Assembly: GCA_030544235.1 (NCBI GenBank)
Contig: CM060475.1
Location: forward strand, 7,587,420 to 7,651,419
Source: Lepturacanthus savala
Lineage: Eukaryota; Chordata; Actinopteri; Scombriformes; Trichiuridae
Length of the DNA stretch: 64,000 bases
Direction: 5' to 3'
Shown: one piece after another, positions 1 to 11,869 of the stretch
Numbering within the stretch: position 1 is the stretch's first letter
Layout: each line of letters opens with the position of its first letter
Notes under the pieces: generated by a model
Database searches by the model: none
What the model was told of the DNA's origin: nothing
What the model saw: the letters and a program-made list of their open reading frames with translations, nothing else
Made by a program: the position numbers and the translations under genes

Positions 1-405
1 AGGTCGTCACAGGTGATGTCATCACAGGTGGGGTCGTCACAGGTGAGGTCGCCACAGGTGATGTCGTCACAGGTGATGTCGCCACAGGTGATGTCGTCAC
101 AGGTGATGTCGTCACAGGTGTTGTCGTCACAGGTGTTGTCGTCACAGGTGATGTCATCACAGGTGATGTCGTCACAGGTGAGTGGTCACCACAGGTGATA
201 TCATCACAGGTGGTGTCACCACAGGTGGGGTCGTCATAGGTGGGGTCGTCACAGGTGGGGTCGTCACAGGTGGGGTCGTCACAGGTGGGGTCGTCACAGG
301 TGAGGTCGTCACAAGTGAGGTCGTCACAGGTGAGGTCGTCACAGGTGATGTCGTCACAGGTGAGGTCGTCACAGGTGATGTCGTCACAGGTGATGTCATC
401 ACAGC
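1..405. repeat. 15-bp minisatellite, rpgr intron
   Basis: Tandem copies of a 15-mer, AGGTGATGTCGTCAC and variants (GGGG, GAGG), run from the left edge. The array continues outside the window. Its long open frames on both strands are repeat translations, not genes. Confidence 0.95.
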
Positions 406-529
406 TGATCCCTGGCCTCCTGCTGGTTCCTAATGATGCTGATATGCCTGTTTACTTCATCCTCCCCCTCCTCTCCTTTCTCCTCCCCTCCTCCTCCCCT
501 TCTTCTTCCTTCTCCTCCTCCTCCTGCAG

Positions 530-3500
530 ATGGAGGTCTACTCTACACATTTGGAGACGGTCGCCATGGGAAACTCGGCCTCGGAGAAGAAAACTTCACC
601 AACCAGTTCAAACCGACTCTGTGCAGCCGCTTCCTCAAGTATCACGTCCAGGCAGTAGGTGTCTCTGCTTTAATTCATTCATTCATTCATTATCAAATAA
701 TAATAATTAATTCATTATTTATCATAAAACAGACGCGTTGAACTCCATTTCTTCCCGGGTCACATCAGTGTTCTCCATATCACATGTTCTAATTATTCCC
801 GTGGTTCCAGGTGGAGTGCGGCGGGTGTCACATGGTCGTGGCGGCTCGCCCTCGCGGCCCCAGCGGCGCTGACGTCAGCCTGGAGGAGGACGATGTGGCG
901 GCGCTGGACTTCCTGGAGAAGATGAACTCCTCCTCCTCCTCCTCCTCCCTGCAGAGGAGCCTCTCAGCACGGGTCCGCAGGAGGGAGCGGGTGGGTGGAG
1001 CTGCTGATTGATCACCAATAATTAATAGAGATGCCGACTGCTCAGATGCTGACTCCTCCTCATTATGCAGGAGCGCTCCCCGGACCAGTTCGGCGCCATG
1101 TTCCGGACGCTGCCGGTCGCCATGACGCCCGGGTACCTTCAGTGTCCGCTGGCCCAGACCGCTCCAACCAGAACCACGGGGTCACAGCTGCAGGGTATTT
1201 ACTGTTGTTATTTATTACTATTTATAATTAATGACGACCATTAACACCTCAGACAGATCTGGTAGGAAAAAAAAAAGGTGTACAAGCAATAGGGATATCC
1301 AGACCCTGGAGAGGATGCTGAAACAAAACCCATTCAAAAACGTGTTAAGTGTTAACATGATAAGTTTGAATTTGATGATGGTGATGAAACCTGGTGTTGG
1401 TGTTGAAGTGGACTAACTGGTCCCTGTCGTGTCCCGGGTCAGAGCAGACCGGGGCCGAGACCGGCAGCGCTGTGGAGGATCTGAGCGACAGCGACAGCGT
1501 TCCAGGTCTGGGAGAAACCACGCACTTCCTCAACAAGGTAAGAGAGATGCCTCCGTTAAGACTTAGAGGCATTGAATTTCCTGGGTTTTTACCCCAATTT
1601 GATGAATAATCCTATGGATTTGACGTTGATGTTAATTCATGAATCAAATCCTCCTTTAATGATGTCTGAATAAATCCTGAAAGTCTTTGTTTAACTCGTT
1701 ATTCTGTCCTCATAGAGACATGTGATGAAGATGGACCCCAGTGATAAAACACTCACTCTGGCTCCAGTTCAGAAGGTAACGCTTCATCATCTTCATCCTC
1801 ATCTTCATCCTCATCTTCATCATCATTATCCTCATCTTCTTCATCCTCATCTTCTTCATCCTCATCTTAATCATCATCATCTTCATCATTTTCATCTTCA
1901 TCATTTTCATCTTCATCATTTTCATCTTCACTATTTTCATTCTCATCTTCATAATCATCATCTTCATCATTTTTATCTTCATCATCATCTTCACCATTTT
2001 CATCTTCATCCTCATCTTAATCATCATCTTCATCATTTTCATCTTCATCATTTTCATCTTCATCATTTTCATCTTCATTATTTTCATTCTCATCTTCATA
2101 ATCATCATCTTCATCATTTTCATCTTCATCCTCATCTCCATCATTTTCATCTTCATCCTCATCATCATCTTCATCATTTTCATCTTCATCATCATCTTCA
2201 TCATTTTCATCTTCATCCTCATCATCATCTTCATCATTTTCCTCTTCATCCTCATCTTAATCATCATCATCTTCATCATTTTTATCTTCATCATTTTCAT
2301 CTTCATTATTTTCATTCTCATCTTCATAATCATCATCTTCATCATTTTCATCTTCATCCTCATCATCATCTTCATCATTTTCATCTTCATCCTCATCTTC
2401 ATCCTCATCTCCATCATTTTCATCTTCATCCTCATCATCATCTTCATCATTGTCATCTTCATCCTCATCTTCATCACCATCATCATCATTTTTATCTTCA
2501 TCATTTTCATTCTCATCTTCGTAATCATCATTATCTTCCTCTTCATAATTTTCATCATCATCTTTATCATTTTCATCTTCATCATCATCTTCATCATTTT
2601 CATCTTCTTCATCCTCATCTTCATCACATCATCATCTTCATCATTTTCATCCTCATCTTCATCATCATCTTCATCATTTTCATCTTCTTCATCATCATCT
2701 TCATCCTCAACTTCCTCATCAACATCATCATCTTCATCATTTTCATCTTCATCATTTTCATCTTCATCATTTTCATCTTCTTCATCCTCATCTTCATCAT
2801 CATCATCATTTTAATCTTCATCCTCATCTTCATCATCATCCTCAGCTTCATCATTTTCATCTTCCTCATCTTCATCTTCTTCATCCTCATCTTCATTATC
2901 ATCCTCATCCGCATCTTCTGTCGTCATCCTCATCTTCATCATTTTCATCTTCATCCTCATCTTCATCCTCATCTTCATCCTCATCTTCATCCTCATCATC
3001 ATCATCTTCATCATAATTCCTGCTGCTTTTCCTCTCTATCTTGATCTTCTCACACTTTCTCACAATTCTTTTTAAAACATTTTAAATAAATTGACATAAA
3101 ATACAATTAGTATAGAAATGAAATAGGGAAACATTTAATCTCCATCTTCTTCGTAAATTCCATCCTCACTGTTTTAAATAGGAATAAACATTAAAATGTA
3201 TACGTAGCTTCCATACATAGCTTTAGCTAGTAGCAGCAAAGAATCTGAGATGTGAGGGTGTGAGGAATCAGCCGAGACCAGCTGATACTGACGATGGCAA
3301 CAGTCACGTTGCTATCGTTGGCTTTGTCCTCCCAGATCATCCTGACTGAGAGGTCCAGACATCCAGAGGAGCCTGGGATCCGTCCTGGCCTTCGTCTCCA
3401 GATGGAAAAGATCTTGTTCTGAAATGGTCTGTGGTTGAGGAGTTCTCTGCTTTTGGCACAAAACGGCCTTTTTTCCAGCATGACTGAGTGATGACCTTCT

Positions 3501-6382
3501 TCTAGATGCTCTGGAACAGCTTCCAGATCCCCAGAGGAGGACTTTTGATATACCTTCTCGCAGGGGTGGGCAATCCTGGTCCTGTTGGGGCAGGATTTTG
3601 TTCCAACCAAGAAGTTACACACCTGATTCTACTAACGAAGGCCTGAAGGGCTCTAGAGGTTGATTAGTAGAATCGGGTTGTTCCTGCTTGGTTGGAACAA
3701 AACCCTGGACCCACACTGGCCCCCAAGGACCAGGACTACCCACCCCTGCCTTATAGGGTATACCGGCAGATCCTGGTGTGGTCTTCCTCACCACCTCCTG
3801 GACTTCCTTTCAAGATGGTACGCAGATGTTGAGCTGTTTGGCTTGACATCCAGGGCTTCGTTTCTGGAGATGTCTTTGTGGGCCTCTCTCAGAAACGCCT
3901 CTATTCTTCTCTGGGCCCGGTCCACCTTCCAGATTTTGCTTCAACCGGCAGTTCTGGTGAATCAGAACGGGTCTTTGGTGAGCTGAACTCTTTCGATCCT
4001 TCGATCTTCACTTTTCCGGTCCTTGATGCCTTTTGAAAGATATTTTCCACCTCTTAATTCACCTAAATCTAAATTAATATCAATAACTTTACTTATTTGG
4101 AGTATCTTCCTTGGGTAAGTCCTGTTTTAAACCCTGATATGATGCGTAGCATGGAACCCCTCTACCCACAGAACTCCTCCCTCATGCCCCACTTGTTTGT
4201 CAGAGTCTCACAACAAGAAGGTCCAGATTCCATTCCTGGTCCAGGTTCCAGTCCTTGAACTGGGACCTTTCTGTGTGGAGTTTCATGTTTTCTCTGTGTC
4301 TGGTGGGTTTTCTCCAGGTTCTCCAGCTTAACTGGAGCCTCTGAATCACCATAGGAGTGTGTGTGTGTGTGTTCCATGATAGGCTGCTACCTGTCTGGGT
4401 GGATCCTGCCTCTCACCTGTAATGATCTGTGATTGGCTCCAGCAGACCATGTGACCTTAATGAGGAATAAGCTGGTTTAAAGACAAATGAATGTGAATTT
4501 GATCTGTTGTTATTCGTGTGTAACTTGCAAATATTGAGCTAGCGAGCTAGTAGCTCGCTAGCTAGCTAGCTGCTGAGTCAGGTGCTAACTTCTGGATTTT
4601 TCTGGAATTTTCCCGCCCTTTACAACCTTCTTTATATCCAACACGTTTTTCATAATCCAAACTATATTAAAATAGACTTTTCTACCATGTTTAAGGTACG
4701 AGATGTGCGACTTTTTTTCTTTTATTCTAATTCTATTCTAAACTTTTAAAGGTTTCTTTTCATCTCTTGTTTTTTCCTGCATGTCTATCCTCGTCTAACT
4801 CCTGTCTCTGGTCGTGTTCTTGCTGTCTGGGGGATAATAGAGGAAGGGAGAGCGTGTTCAGGCCTTAAAGTCACCGACTGGTCGGAGCGGTTCCTCTCCC
4901 CGCCGGCCGTTACCCACCCAGCTGCTGCAGAGCCCTCAGAGACAGAGAGCGGCAGCCCGACGGGACAAAGAGAACCTGATCCTGGGCCCGCCGGACACCG
5001 GACGCCGCAAAAACCAACCGCCGAGCGTCGGTGACATCGGGAGGGCGGCGTCCAAGCGGCGGCTCAGGCCGGTCCAGGACAGGAGTCGGCTGATGGAAGT
5101 CAGGAATCAACGTCCACAAGGCAAAAAGACGCTTTTAGGCGAACCTAAAGGTAAAACCACGTCCGGGACGGCCGCGCTGAGTTCACCGGGTCAACGCCGG
5201 CGGCGGGAATCTCTGTCAGAAGGGACGAAAAAATCAAAAGAGGAGAAAAACAGACGAGAGGCTCAGTCCAGGAAAGACTGGAAACCGGCGAAACCCCCTG
5301 CGGCGCCGCTGCTGCTCGCCGCCGCAGGGGCGGCGCTGGTCGGACAGGCGGCGTCCGGAAGACGCCTCGGCTCGCCGTCGTCGTCCGCCGCCGGTTTCCA
5401 TGGCGACGGGAGCAACAAATCGACCGTCAGCATCAATATCACGCCGGCATCGGAGAGTCGAGAAGCTGGACCGAGTCAAAGCGAGGAGGAGGAGGAGGAG
5501 GAGGAGCAGGAGGAGGAGGAGGAGGAAACAACGACAGAAGGAAGCGATGGAGAGGAGGAGGTCAGCAGGAGAACTGAGGACGTCACAGAGGAAGATGAAG
5601 ATGAAGACGACAGCGATACTCTGCAGCCAGAAGACAAGTCTGATACTGAGGAAGATGAAGAGGAAAGCAAAGGGGAGGAAGAGGAGGAGGAGGAGGAGGA
5701 ACAGAGCAGCACGGCAGGGAGTGGAAGTGAAGATGAAGAGAAAGACAGTAAAGGAGGTGATGTAGAGGAGGAGGAGGAGGAGGAAGGTTCAAGTCAGGAG
5801 TCAGAAAGCAAAGCAGGAGAGTCTGAAAATGAGGAGGAGGAGGAGGAGGAGGAGGAGGAGGAGGAAGAGGAGGAGAGTGAGACAGGAAGTGAAAGTCAAG
5901 AGAAAAAGAGCAAAGGAGGGGATGTAGAGGAGGAGGAGGATGAGGAGGGAGAGGAGGAGGAGGAGGAAGAGGAGGAGGAATCCTCAAAGTCTAAAGACAC
6001 AAGAGAAAGTAGTGATGAAGAGAGTGAAACAGAGGAGGAGGAGGAGGAGGAGATTAGTGAGGAAGGAGGGAGTGAAAATGAGGAGAAAAGTGAGGAAGAG
6101 AATGAGGAGGAGGAGGAGGAAAAAGAAGAGAGCGAGGAAGAAGAAGAACAAAGGAGCGAAGAAGAGGAAGATGCTGAGGAGGAAGACGATAAGGAGGAAG
6201 AAGAGGAGGAGCAAGATGAAGAGGAGGAGGAGGAGGAGCCGGTTCACCAAAAATCCGCCGGAGTCCGAAGCCAAAGCGGTAAAAGTGTCAGTAAACCGAG
6301 GTCAGGGGTCAAAGGCCGAGCAGCCGGCGAATCAGAGGAGTTCTGGGACGACGTTTTACCTCAGTACCTCAACCTGAAATAA
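530..6382 (+). CDS. rpgr: Retinitis pigmentosa GTPase regulator, ORF15-type isoform (5' end outside the window)
   Basis: Exons read: 530-654, 811-990, 1071-1194, 1443-1537, 1716-1775 and 4841-6382; all junctions keep frame. The first encodes the end of the RCC1-like propeller (GGLLYTFGDGRHGKLGL, then CGGCHMVV across the next junction), the GTPase-regulator fold that binds PDE6D and RPGRIP1 at the connecting cilium. The linker has LSAR..RRRER and GLGETTHFLN, matching human RPGR exons 11-13, and LTLAPVQK, matching LKLSPVQK. The last exon (1542 nt) is basic at first. From about 5480 to 6240 it is almost pure Glu with Ser, Asp and Gly, the ORF15 low-complexity region. It ends FWDDVLPQYLNLK, matching the human basic C-terminal (BC2) tail FWNNVLPHYLELK. 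Human ORF15 is Glu/Gly-rich and glutamylated; this one has fewer Gly-Glu units. The 4841 acceptor (gataatag) is inferred from the open frame and phase, so an extra small exon between 1776 and 4840 is possible. Confidence 0.93.
1783..3014. repeat. TCATCTTCATCC-type minisatellite, rpgr intron
   Basis: A pure C/T/A strand built from TCATCATCTTCATCC, TTTTCATCTTCATCA and similar units starts 7 bp after the exon ending at 1775. Apparent 440-aa (plus) and 305-aa (minus, Met/Lys-only) frames are artefacts of the triplet period. Confidence 0.95.
3561..3748. mobile_element. hAT-type MITE, foldback, copy 1
   Basis: Starts CAGGGGTGGGCAATCCTGGT and ends with the inverted complement (ACCAGGACTACCCACCCCTG). 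Nearly the whole 188 bp folds on itself: inner arms around TTGTTCCAACCA and TTGGTTGGAACAA, and GATTCTACTAA and TTAGTAGAATC. Flanking 8-mers CCTTCTCG and CCTTATAG match at 6 of 8 positions, an aged hAT-type target duplication. No transposase. Confidence 0.85.
4537..4563. repeat. Perfect 13-bp inverted repeat, 1-nt loop
   Basis: AGCTAGCGAGCTA, then G, then TAGCTCGCTAGCT, followed by more GCTA units. Function unknown; it lies in the rpgr intron. Confidence 0.9.
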
Positions 6383-7382
6383 TCAATCAACTAATCAAAC
6401 ATTCATTGATTAATCAGCGCGAGAAAAGTCAAATCTGTTGATTTTTTATTCTTCCATCATCAGCAAAGAAAAAAACCATCTTTATTTAGTTTAATAAACT
6501 AGAAATTAGAGCTAATTAAGCACCAATTAGACAAAATATTAGTGTTTTTGTTTATTTTGTGTGTCAGCTCAGCCCCTAAATGTTGTTTACTGCTCCATTT
6601 ATCTCTCGGTGCCTTTTTCACTTCATTTCTTTTCTCTGTCTCAGCTGTTTTATCCTAAAAATCCTCTTTTCTTTGTTTTAACTTTTGCTTTATTTCCTTC
6701 CTGTTTTCCAATAAACGTGTTTCCTTTTGTCTTAGATTCTGTTCTTGTGTCTCGTTCAGTCGATCTTTACCATCACGAGCCGAAGAAATGGATTCAAATT
6801 TCAAAATAAAAGCCTACAAAAATATTCCAACTCAACTTTATTTATTTAAAAACAACCACAAACCGCCACAGAGTGCATTGCAATTAGCAAACAATGGAAT
6901 AAAAAAATCAAATAGCAATAAAATACATGAGAATAAACGTCAAAAAACAATAAAATAATAATAAATAAAATATTGGTATTTAATTTAGATTATAGCTGTT
7001 TGTGTGATTATTTAATTGGCTCCTTTGGATTAATAACTGACCTTTGAACTCTGATTATTTAAATACTCTCATTATTTTAGATTTTTTGTTCAATATTCTA
7101 ACTATTTTCTCTATAACAGCAACATAAATAGATTCTGACTCTTGTGGTTGTGGAGATATTTAACATTTATTATCATTTAAAGCAGGAAAACCGATAAATG
7201 AGACACATTGGATAAGTATAAAGTTATTTATTCCACACAAGTTGAAATTAGAATGAGCCAGAATAAAAATATAAACCATGAATTGTAAGTTATATCAGCA
7301 TTAAACCTGTTATTTCATCAGAATTCTCTTAAATAACGATGAAAAACTGGGACCTGACGTCTTTAATTCACTTCTTTGTCAG
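6383..7382. other. rpgr ORF15 3' UTR and following intron
   Basis: AT-rich sequence. AATAAA at 6493 and 6710 could end the ORF15 transcript about 110 and 330 bp after its stop. The rest is intron for the CaaX isoform; nothing else seen. Confidence 0.6.
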
Positions 7383-9410
7383 GATTTGACAAAGCCGTTA
7401 AGTCAGATGTGGAGTGAAGGTGATGATGAAGATGATGAAGAGGAGGAGGAAGAAGAGGAGGCTGCGGCAGCAGAGATGGAGGAGGACTCTTTATTAAACT
7501 CCACAGAGAGTCCGGCAGAGGAGCCTGTAAACTAATATTTAAAGATTTAAAGTAGTCCAGATGCATTAACGACACCTTTTTATTTAATTCAAATAATTAA
7601 ATTCTTTTTTTTTTTTCCAGATGCCAGAGGAGCTGGAAGAAGAATCTGCAGCTGAAGGAGTAAAAACAGGTAAAAGATGCTGATTCTCAGCAAAAAAAAA
7701 AACACGATTTACGCTGATTTACTGATGGAATGGTGGATTTACTGTGATTTAACAGCAGACAGCAACGAACCAGCCAATGGGACGACAGACAGCAGCAAAC
7801 CAGCCAATGGGACGACAGACAGCAGCAAACCAGCCAATGGGACGACAGACAGCAGCAAACCAGCCAGTGGGACGACAGACAGCAGCAAACCAGCCAATGG
7901 GACAATAGACAGCAGCAAACCAGCCAATGGGACGACAGACAGCAACTCCAACAGCCAATCAGGTTCCAGTAAAAAGGTAGGAGAGGAATGAGATGAACAT
8001 TTCTCACTGTTTACAGATGTTTTACAGCAACAATGAGCAGAAAAACAGAATAAAAGTCTAAAATCCTGTGATATTTATAGTAGTATATCTGTAGTTGTTG
8101 TTATTTATTGTTTGTAGTTATTTCTATTACGGTATTTATTACTTGTTATTTAATATTTCTAGTACTGTGGTTGTTATTACTTATTATTTATAGTGTTGTA
8201 GTTGTTATTTATTATTTATAGTGTTGTAGTTGTTTATTATTTGTAGTATTGTGGTTATTTATTATTTATAGTGTTGTGGTTGTTGTTATTTATTATTTGC
8301 AGTGTTGTATTTGTTGTTATTTATTTATTCATTTATTATTTATAGTCTTGTAGTTGCTATTTATTATTTGTAGTGTTGTATTTGTTTTTATTTATTTATT
8401 TATTAATAGTCTTGTAGTTGTTGTTATTATTTGTAGTGTTGTATTTGTTGTTATTTATTTATTTATTTATTTAATAATAGTCTTGTAGTTGTTGTTATTT
8501 GTAGTGTTGTATTTGTTGTTATTTATTTATTAATAGTCTTGTAGTTGTTGTTATTTGTAGTGTTGTATTTGTTATTATTTATTTATTTATTAATAGTCTT
8601 GTAGTTGTTGTTGTTATTTGTAGTGTTGTATTTGTTGTTATTTATTTATTAGTAGTCTTGTAGTTGTTATTTGTAGTGTTGTATTTGTTGTTGTTATTTA
8701 TTTATTAATAGTCTTGTAGTTGTTGTTGTTGTTGTTATTTGTAGTGTTGTATTTGTTGTTATTTATTCATTTATTGTTTATAGTCTTGTAGTTGTTATTA
8801 TTTGTAGTGTTGTATTTGTTGTTATTTATTTATTTATTGTTTATAGTCTTGTAGTTGTTGTTGTTGTTATTTGTAGTGTTGTATTTGTTGTTATTTATTT
8901 ATTTATTGTTTATAGTCTTGTAGTTGTTATTATTTGTAGTGTTGTATTTGTTGTTATTTATTTATTTATTTATTAATAGTCTTGTAGTTGTTGTTATTAT
9001 TTGTAGTGTTGTATTTGTTGTTATTTATTTATTAATAGTCTTGTAGTTGTTGTTGTTATTTGTAGTGTTGTTTTTGTTGTTATTTATTTATTGTTTTCTT
9101 CTCTGTCGTCCTGCAGCTTTCTCTCTTCAGGCGTCTGTCGTTCTCCAGGTCAAAGCCGACCAGTGACAGGGAACACGTCCTGGTGGAAAACGCCGGTAAC
9201 GAGGCCGGTAACGAGGCCGGTAACCATGGTGATGATAGCGACGGTAACAGCCGTAACGGCGGTGCTAACGGGGGTGATAAAAACGCCGGCGGCGGCGATG
9301 CAGTCGTCCAGGAAACGTCCCCGTCCCCCAACGCCGTCGCCGTTCCCCCGGGCAACAACCAGGTCAAAGGTCAGCAGAGGCTTCGCTCCGGCGCCTGCAG
9401 CCTCCTCTGA
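7383..9410 (+). CDS. rpgr: RPGR alternative 3' exons, CaaX-ending (constitutive-type) isoform
   Basis: Four exons downstream of the ORF15 stop: 7383-7526, 7621-7669, 7756-7976 and 9117-9410. All have AG/GT borders and consistent phase. Exon 7383 begins at phase 0, so it can replace the 4841 exon after 1775. The protein is acidic (GDDEDDEEEEEEEE), then carries six copies of a DSSKPANGTT-type decapeptide, then a Gly/Asn-rich tail. It ends ACSLL, a CaaX box with Leu last, predicting geranylgeranylation. In mammals the constitutive RPGR isoform also ends in a prenylated CaaX box, needed for ciliary targeting through PDE6D. Outside the CaaX box the sequence is not clearly alignable to human exons 16-19, so assignment rests on position, phase and the CaaX end. 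A poly(A) signal lies at 10174. Confidence 0.8.
7766..7945 (+). repeat. 30-bp coding minisatellite in rpgr
   Basis: Six copies of a 30-mer encoding DSSKPANGTT with few differences (one ASGTT, one NGTID), inside exon 7756-7976. The unit is a multiple of three, so copy changes keep the frame. Confidence 0.95.
8090..9092. repeat. ~60-bp T-rich minisatellite, last rpgr intron
   Basis: Repeats of TTATTTATTTATTAATAGTC-TTGTAGTTGTTG-TTATTTGTAGTGTTGTATTTG with varying TTG and TTTA runs. It fills nearly the whole intron and ends just before the 9117 exon acceptor. Confidence 0.93.
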
Positions 9411-9979
9411 TCCTCAGGCCAAAAACATGAACCTTCAGTTCAAAACATGATGATAAAAGTTTGAAAAGTACTAAACTGTCGGGGTTTTTTTACAGGTTGT
9501 TGCAGGACTTTAGTTGGGTTTTTTTTTCAGAATCTTTTGAATCTTTTCCTGGAGTGAAACCAGAAGAACAAACCAGCAAATGATCCTCAGAACCCAGATC
9601 GCAGTTCTACGTTTGACCTCCAGGTGGCGCCCGTCCTAGCTAATTTATCGTTAGCTAGGCTATAAATCAATCAAAATAAGAACCGTTGTGTTTTTATCAC
9701 CTTATAATGAGTCGTTTTTATCGACAGGGACTAAAATCTGATTTATCCTATAAAAAATAAATGAATCTAATTAAGTCTTTAACTTCCTGATAAACAGCAA
9801 CTGGTTTATTTTCCTTTTTTTTAGAGACTATATATTTAGATTATTATATATGATTATTATTTTTGTATATATTATTATTATATATTTCACAAGTGACTGA
9901 CACCAGGAGGCTTTTACTTTCATTATTTGATTTCTTGTGTTTGTGTGGCACATGTTTTTTACCCAGCAGCTGAGCCTCA

Positions 9980-10022
<43 letters not shown>

Positions 10023-10379
10023 AAACAGTGGGGATGTAAATATAACTATTTATTGTGACATGTTCCTTGAGCACATTTGCACTTTTAATGTGATCTGTTT
10101 TATAAACCCACATGATAATCTCATTTATCCTGTGCTTAGGTTTTTGTAAACATTTTGACTTTTTTGTGATATCAATAAAGCATTTTCATACAAAGATGCA
10201 TGTGTTTGTGTTTTTTTATTGTATACATCTCACATGTTTTTGTTTTAATAAACTTTATTTAGATTATTCTTAACAAGTACAATGATATTATCATATATAT
10301 ATATGTGTATATATATACAAAATTCAGTGAGTTATGATGATTTTAATGGACTCGCACAGTAAGTAGGCGCGGCTTCCCC
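9411..10379. other. rpgr distal 3' UTR and rpgr-dynlt3 spacer
   Basis: Contains a (GT)n run at 9981-10019, AATAAA at 10174 (likely end of the CaaX isoform transcript) and an AT-rich (TATA)n patch near 10290. No gene. Confidence 0.65.
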
Positions 10380-10420
10380 CGACACAAGATGGCGTCCGCG
10401 TTGACGCATCGGTAGACGGA
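10380..10420 (+). promoter_or_regulatory. dynlt3 promoter with YY1-like site
   Basis: GC-rich island start with AAGATGGCGTCC at 10386-10397, close to the YY1/start-site consensus AAGATGGCGGC. It lies about 370 bp before the dynlt3 ATG. A donor-like CA|GTAAGT at 10513 suggests an alternative 5' leader exon whose phase would not fit exon 2. Confidence 0.55.
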
Positions 10421-10758
10421 GACATGGAGTAAAACACGTAACCGCCGCTAAAATGTTGATTTAAATGAACTTACCGAAGGCGGCGGTGAAGATTAACACG
10501 ACGACAGCCGCAGTAAGTGACTTTTCATTGTTAATTAAGTTGAATAAAGTAAAAAAAAAACAAAAAACGCGTTTTCCCGCCAGCGGGGGTCAGCAGCGAG
10601 CCGACCCCCTTCCGTCCTTCTCGGTCGCTCTTTTCCGGCGTCGTTGACTGTTTTTGACGCCGAGCAGCAGGAAACGACTCAACTTATTGTTCTTCGAGTA
10701 TTTTCGTGTATTTTTTTTACTTCAATTCAGCGACTTTTATTCCACTTTGGACCCGGAA

Positions 10759-11789
10759 ATGGATGAATATCACAACGGCAGCGAGGTTCGTCCCGTAGCC
10801 CGTTTTATTACCTTTGTTATGACGTCATAAAGCTAGCTAGCTAGGCCGCTCCTGTCATTTCACCAGTTTATTAATATAAATACCTTTATTTAACAGTGAA
10901 ATAGTTCTATTAAGTTGCTTATTATACTTGTTATACAGTATTAACCTGATCAATATACAGTTAAAATCGATATGTAATATTTTGGCCTCTAATATTTAAC
11001 TATTAATATTAATATATTGTGGTTATAGTAACAGTATCGTATTTTTATATATTTATTAATATTAAAACGCATCTGTCAGACCCTGCTGATGAAATTGAAT
11101 GATTTTTGTATTATATAAATTAATTATATTTATGTATTTATTTATTTTTCCCATTTTTCAGAACTCATTCAACCCCGAAGAAGCTGATAATATTGTCAAA
11201 GAGGTAATTTTCACACATTATTATCTACTTTATTTCCCTTTAAATGTGTAATGTTGTGATAAAGAGCTGCAACTTTTACCAAACAATTAATGGCACATTA
11301 ATTTCAGAATAAAATAATAATCGTTCTATTATAATTATAATTTTTGCTAATTTTTAATTTTGATTTACAACAAAAATCTCCAGTTTATCATGATTCTATA
11401 ATAAATAATTCATAAAATGAACAGAACTGCAAAAGTGATGCAATACAAAACTACTTTAACCCTTTTAAGTCTATATATATACTATATATAATGTATATGT
11501 ATATATAAATACTAAGGTTTCCAACTACTTCCTGTCATGTGACATCATCGACTTCCTGCTTCTTCCTCCTGAACAAACATGGAGACAAACCCTCCCAGAA
11601 AGACTCACTTTATTTACATAATTATGAATTTTAACCTCAACATATTTATATTTAATAGTCCCTGAAATATTCCCCCCCCCCCAAAAAAAAAAAAAAAAAA
11701 TGGCTGCATGAAGAATTTCAGCTGCAGAATATTTAGTCAGATGAGTTTTCTGTTCATCAGCCTCCAGTCAAAGGGCTGACTTCCACATG

Positions 11790-11869
<80 letters not shown>

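Larger units (their letters stand above)
3015..4840. other. Remainder of the rpgr intron before the ORF15 exon
   Basis: Mostly single-copy sequence containing a hAT-type MITE (3561-3748) and a near-perfect hairpin (4537-4563). The DNA on either side of the MITE (about 3227-3986) has moderately GC-rich open stretches on both strands that I could not match to any protein. Pyrimidine-rich DNA from about 4740 leads to the 4840 acceptor. Confidence 0.6.

Noticed and set aside
13..710. Overlapping repetitive frames (SSQV, VTTSP, GGVVTG peptides)
   Set aside because: They are translations of a 15-bp tandem repeat whose period is a multiple of three, so all frames stay open.
1710..3044. 440-aa His/Leu-rich and 305-aa Met/Lys-rich frames
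   Set aside because: They come from the TCATCTTCATCC array; no start context, homology or normal composition.
5476..6377. Ser-rich, Pro-rich, Arg-rich and Phe/Leu-rich frames over the ORF15 region
   Set aside because: Shadows of the purine-rich Glu codons of rpgr in other frames.
7739..8007. Cys/Leu/Val-rich minus frames (VVPLAGLLLS) suggesting a secreted peptide
   Set aside because: Antisense of the rpgr 30-bp coding repeat.
10465..10513. Alternative dynlt3 start exon (MNLPKAAVKIN)
   Set aside because: Ends at a good donor but at phase 1, which does not fit exon 2 (phase 0).
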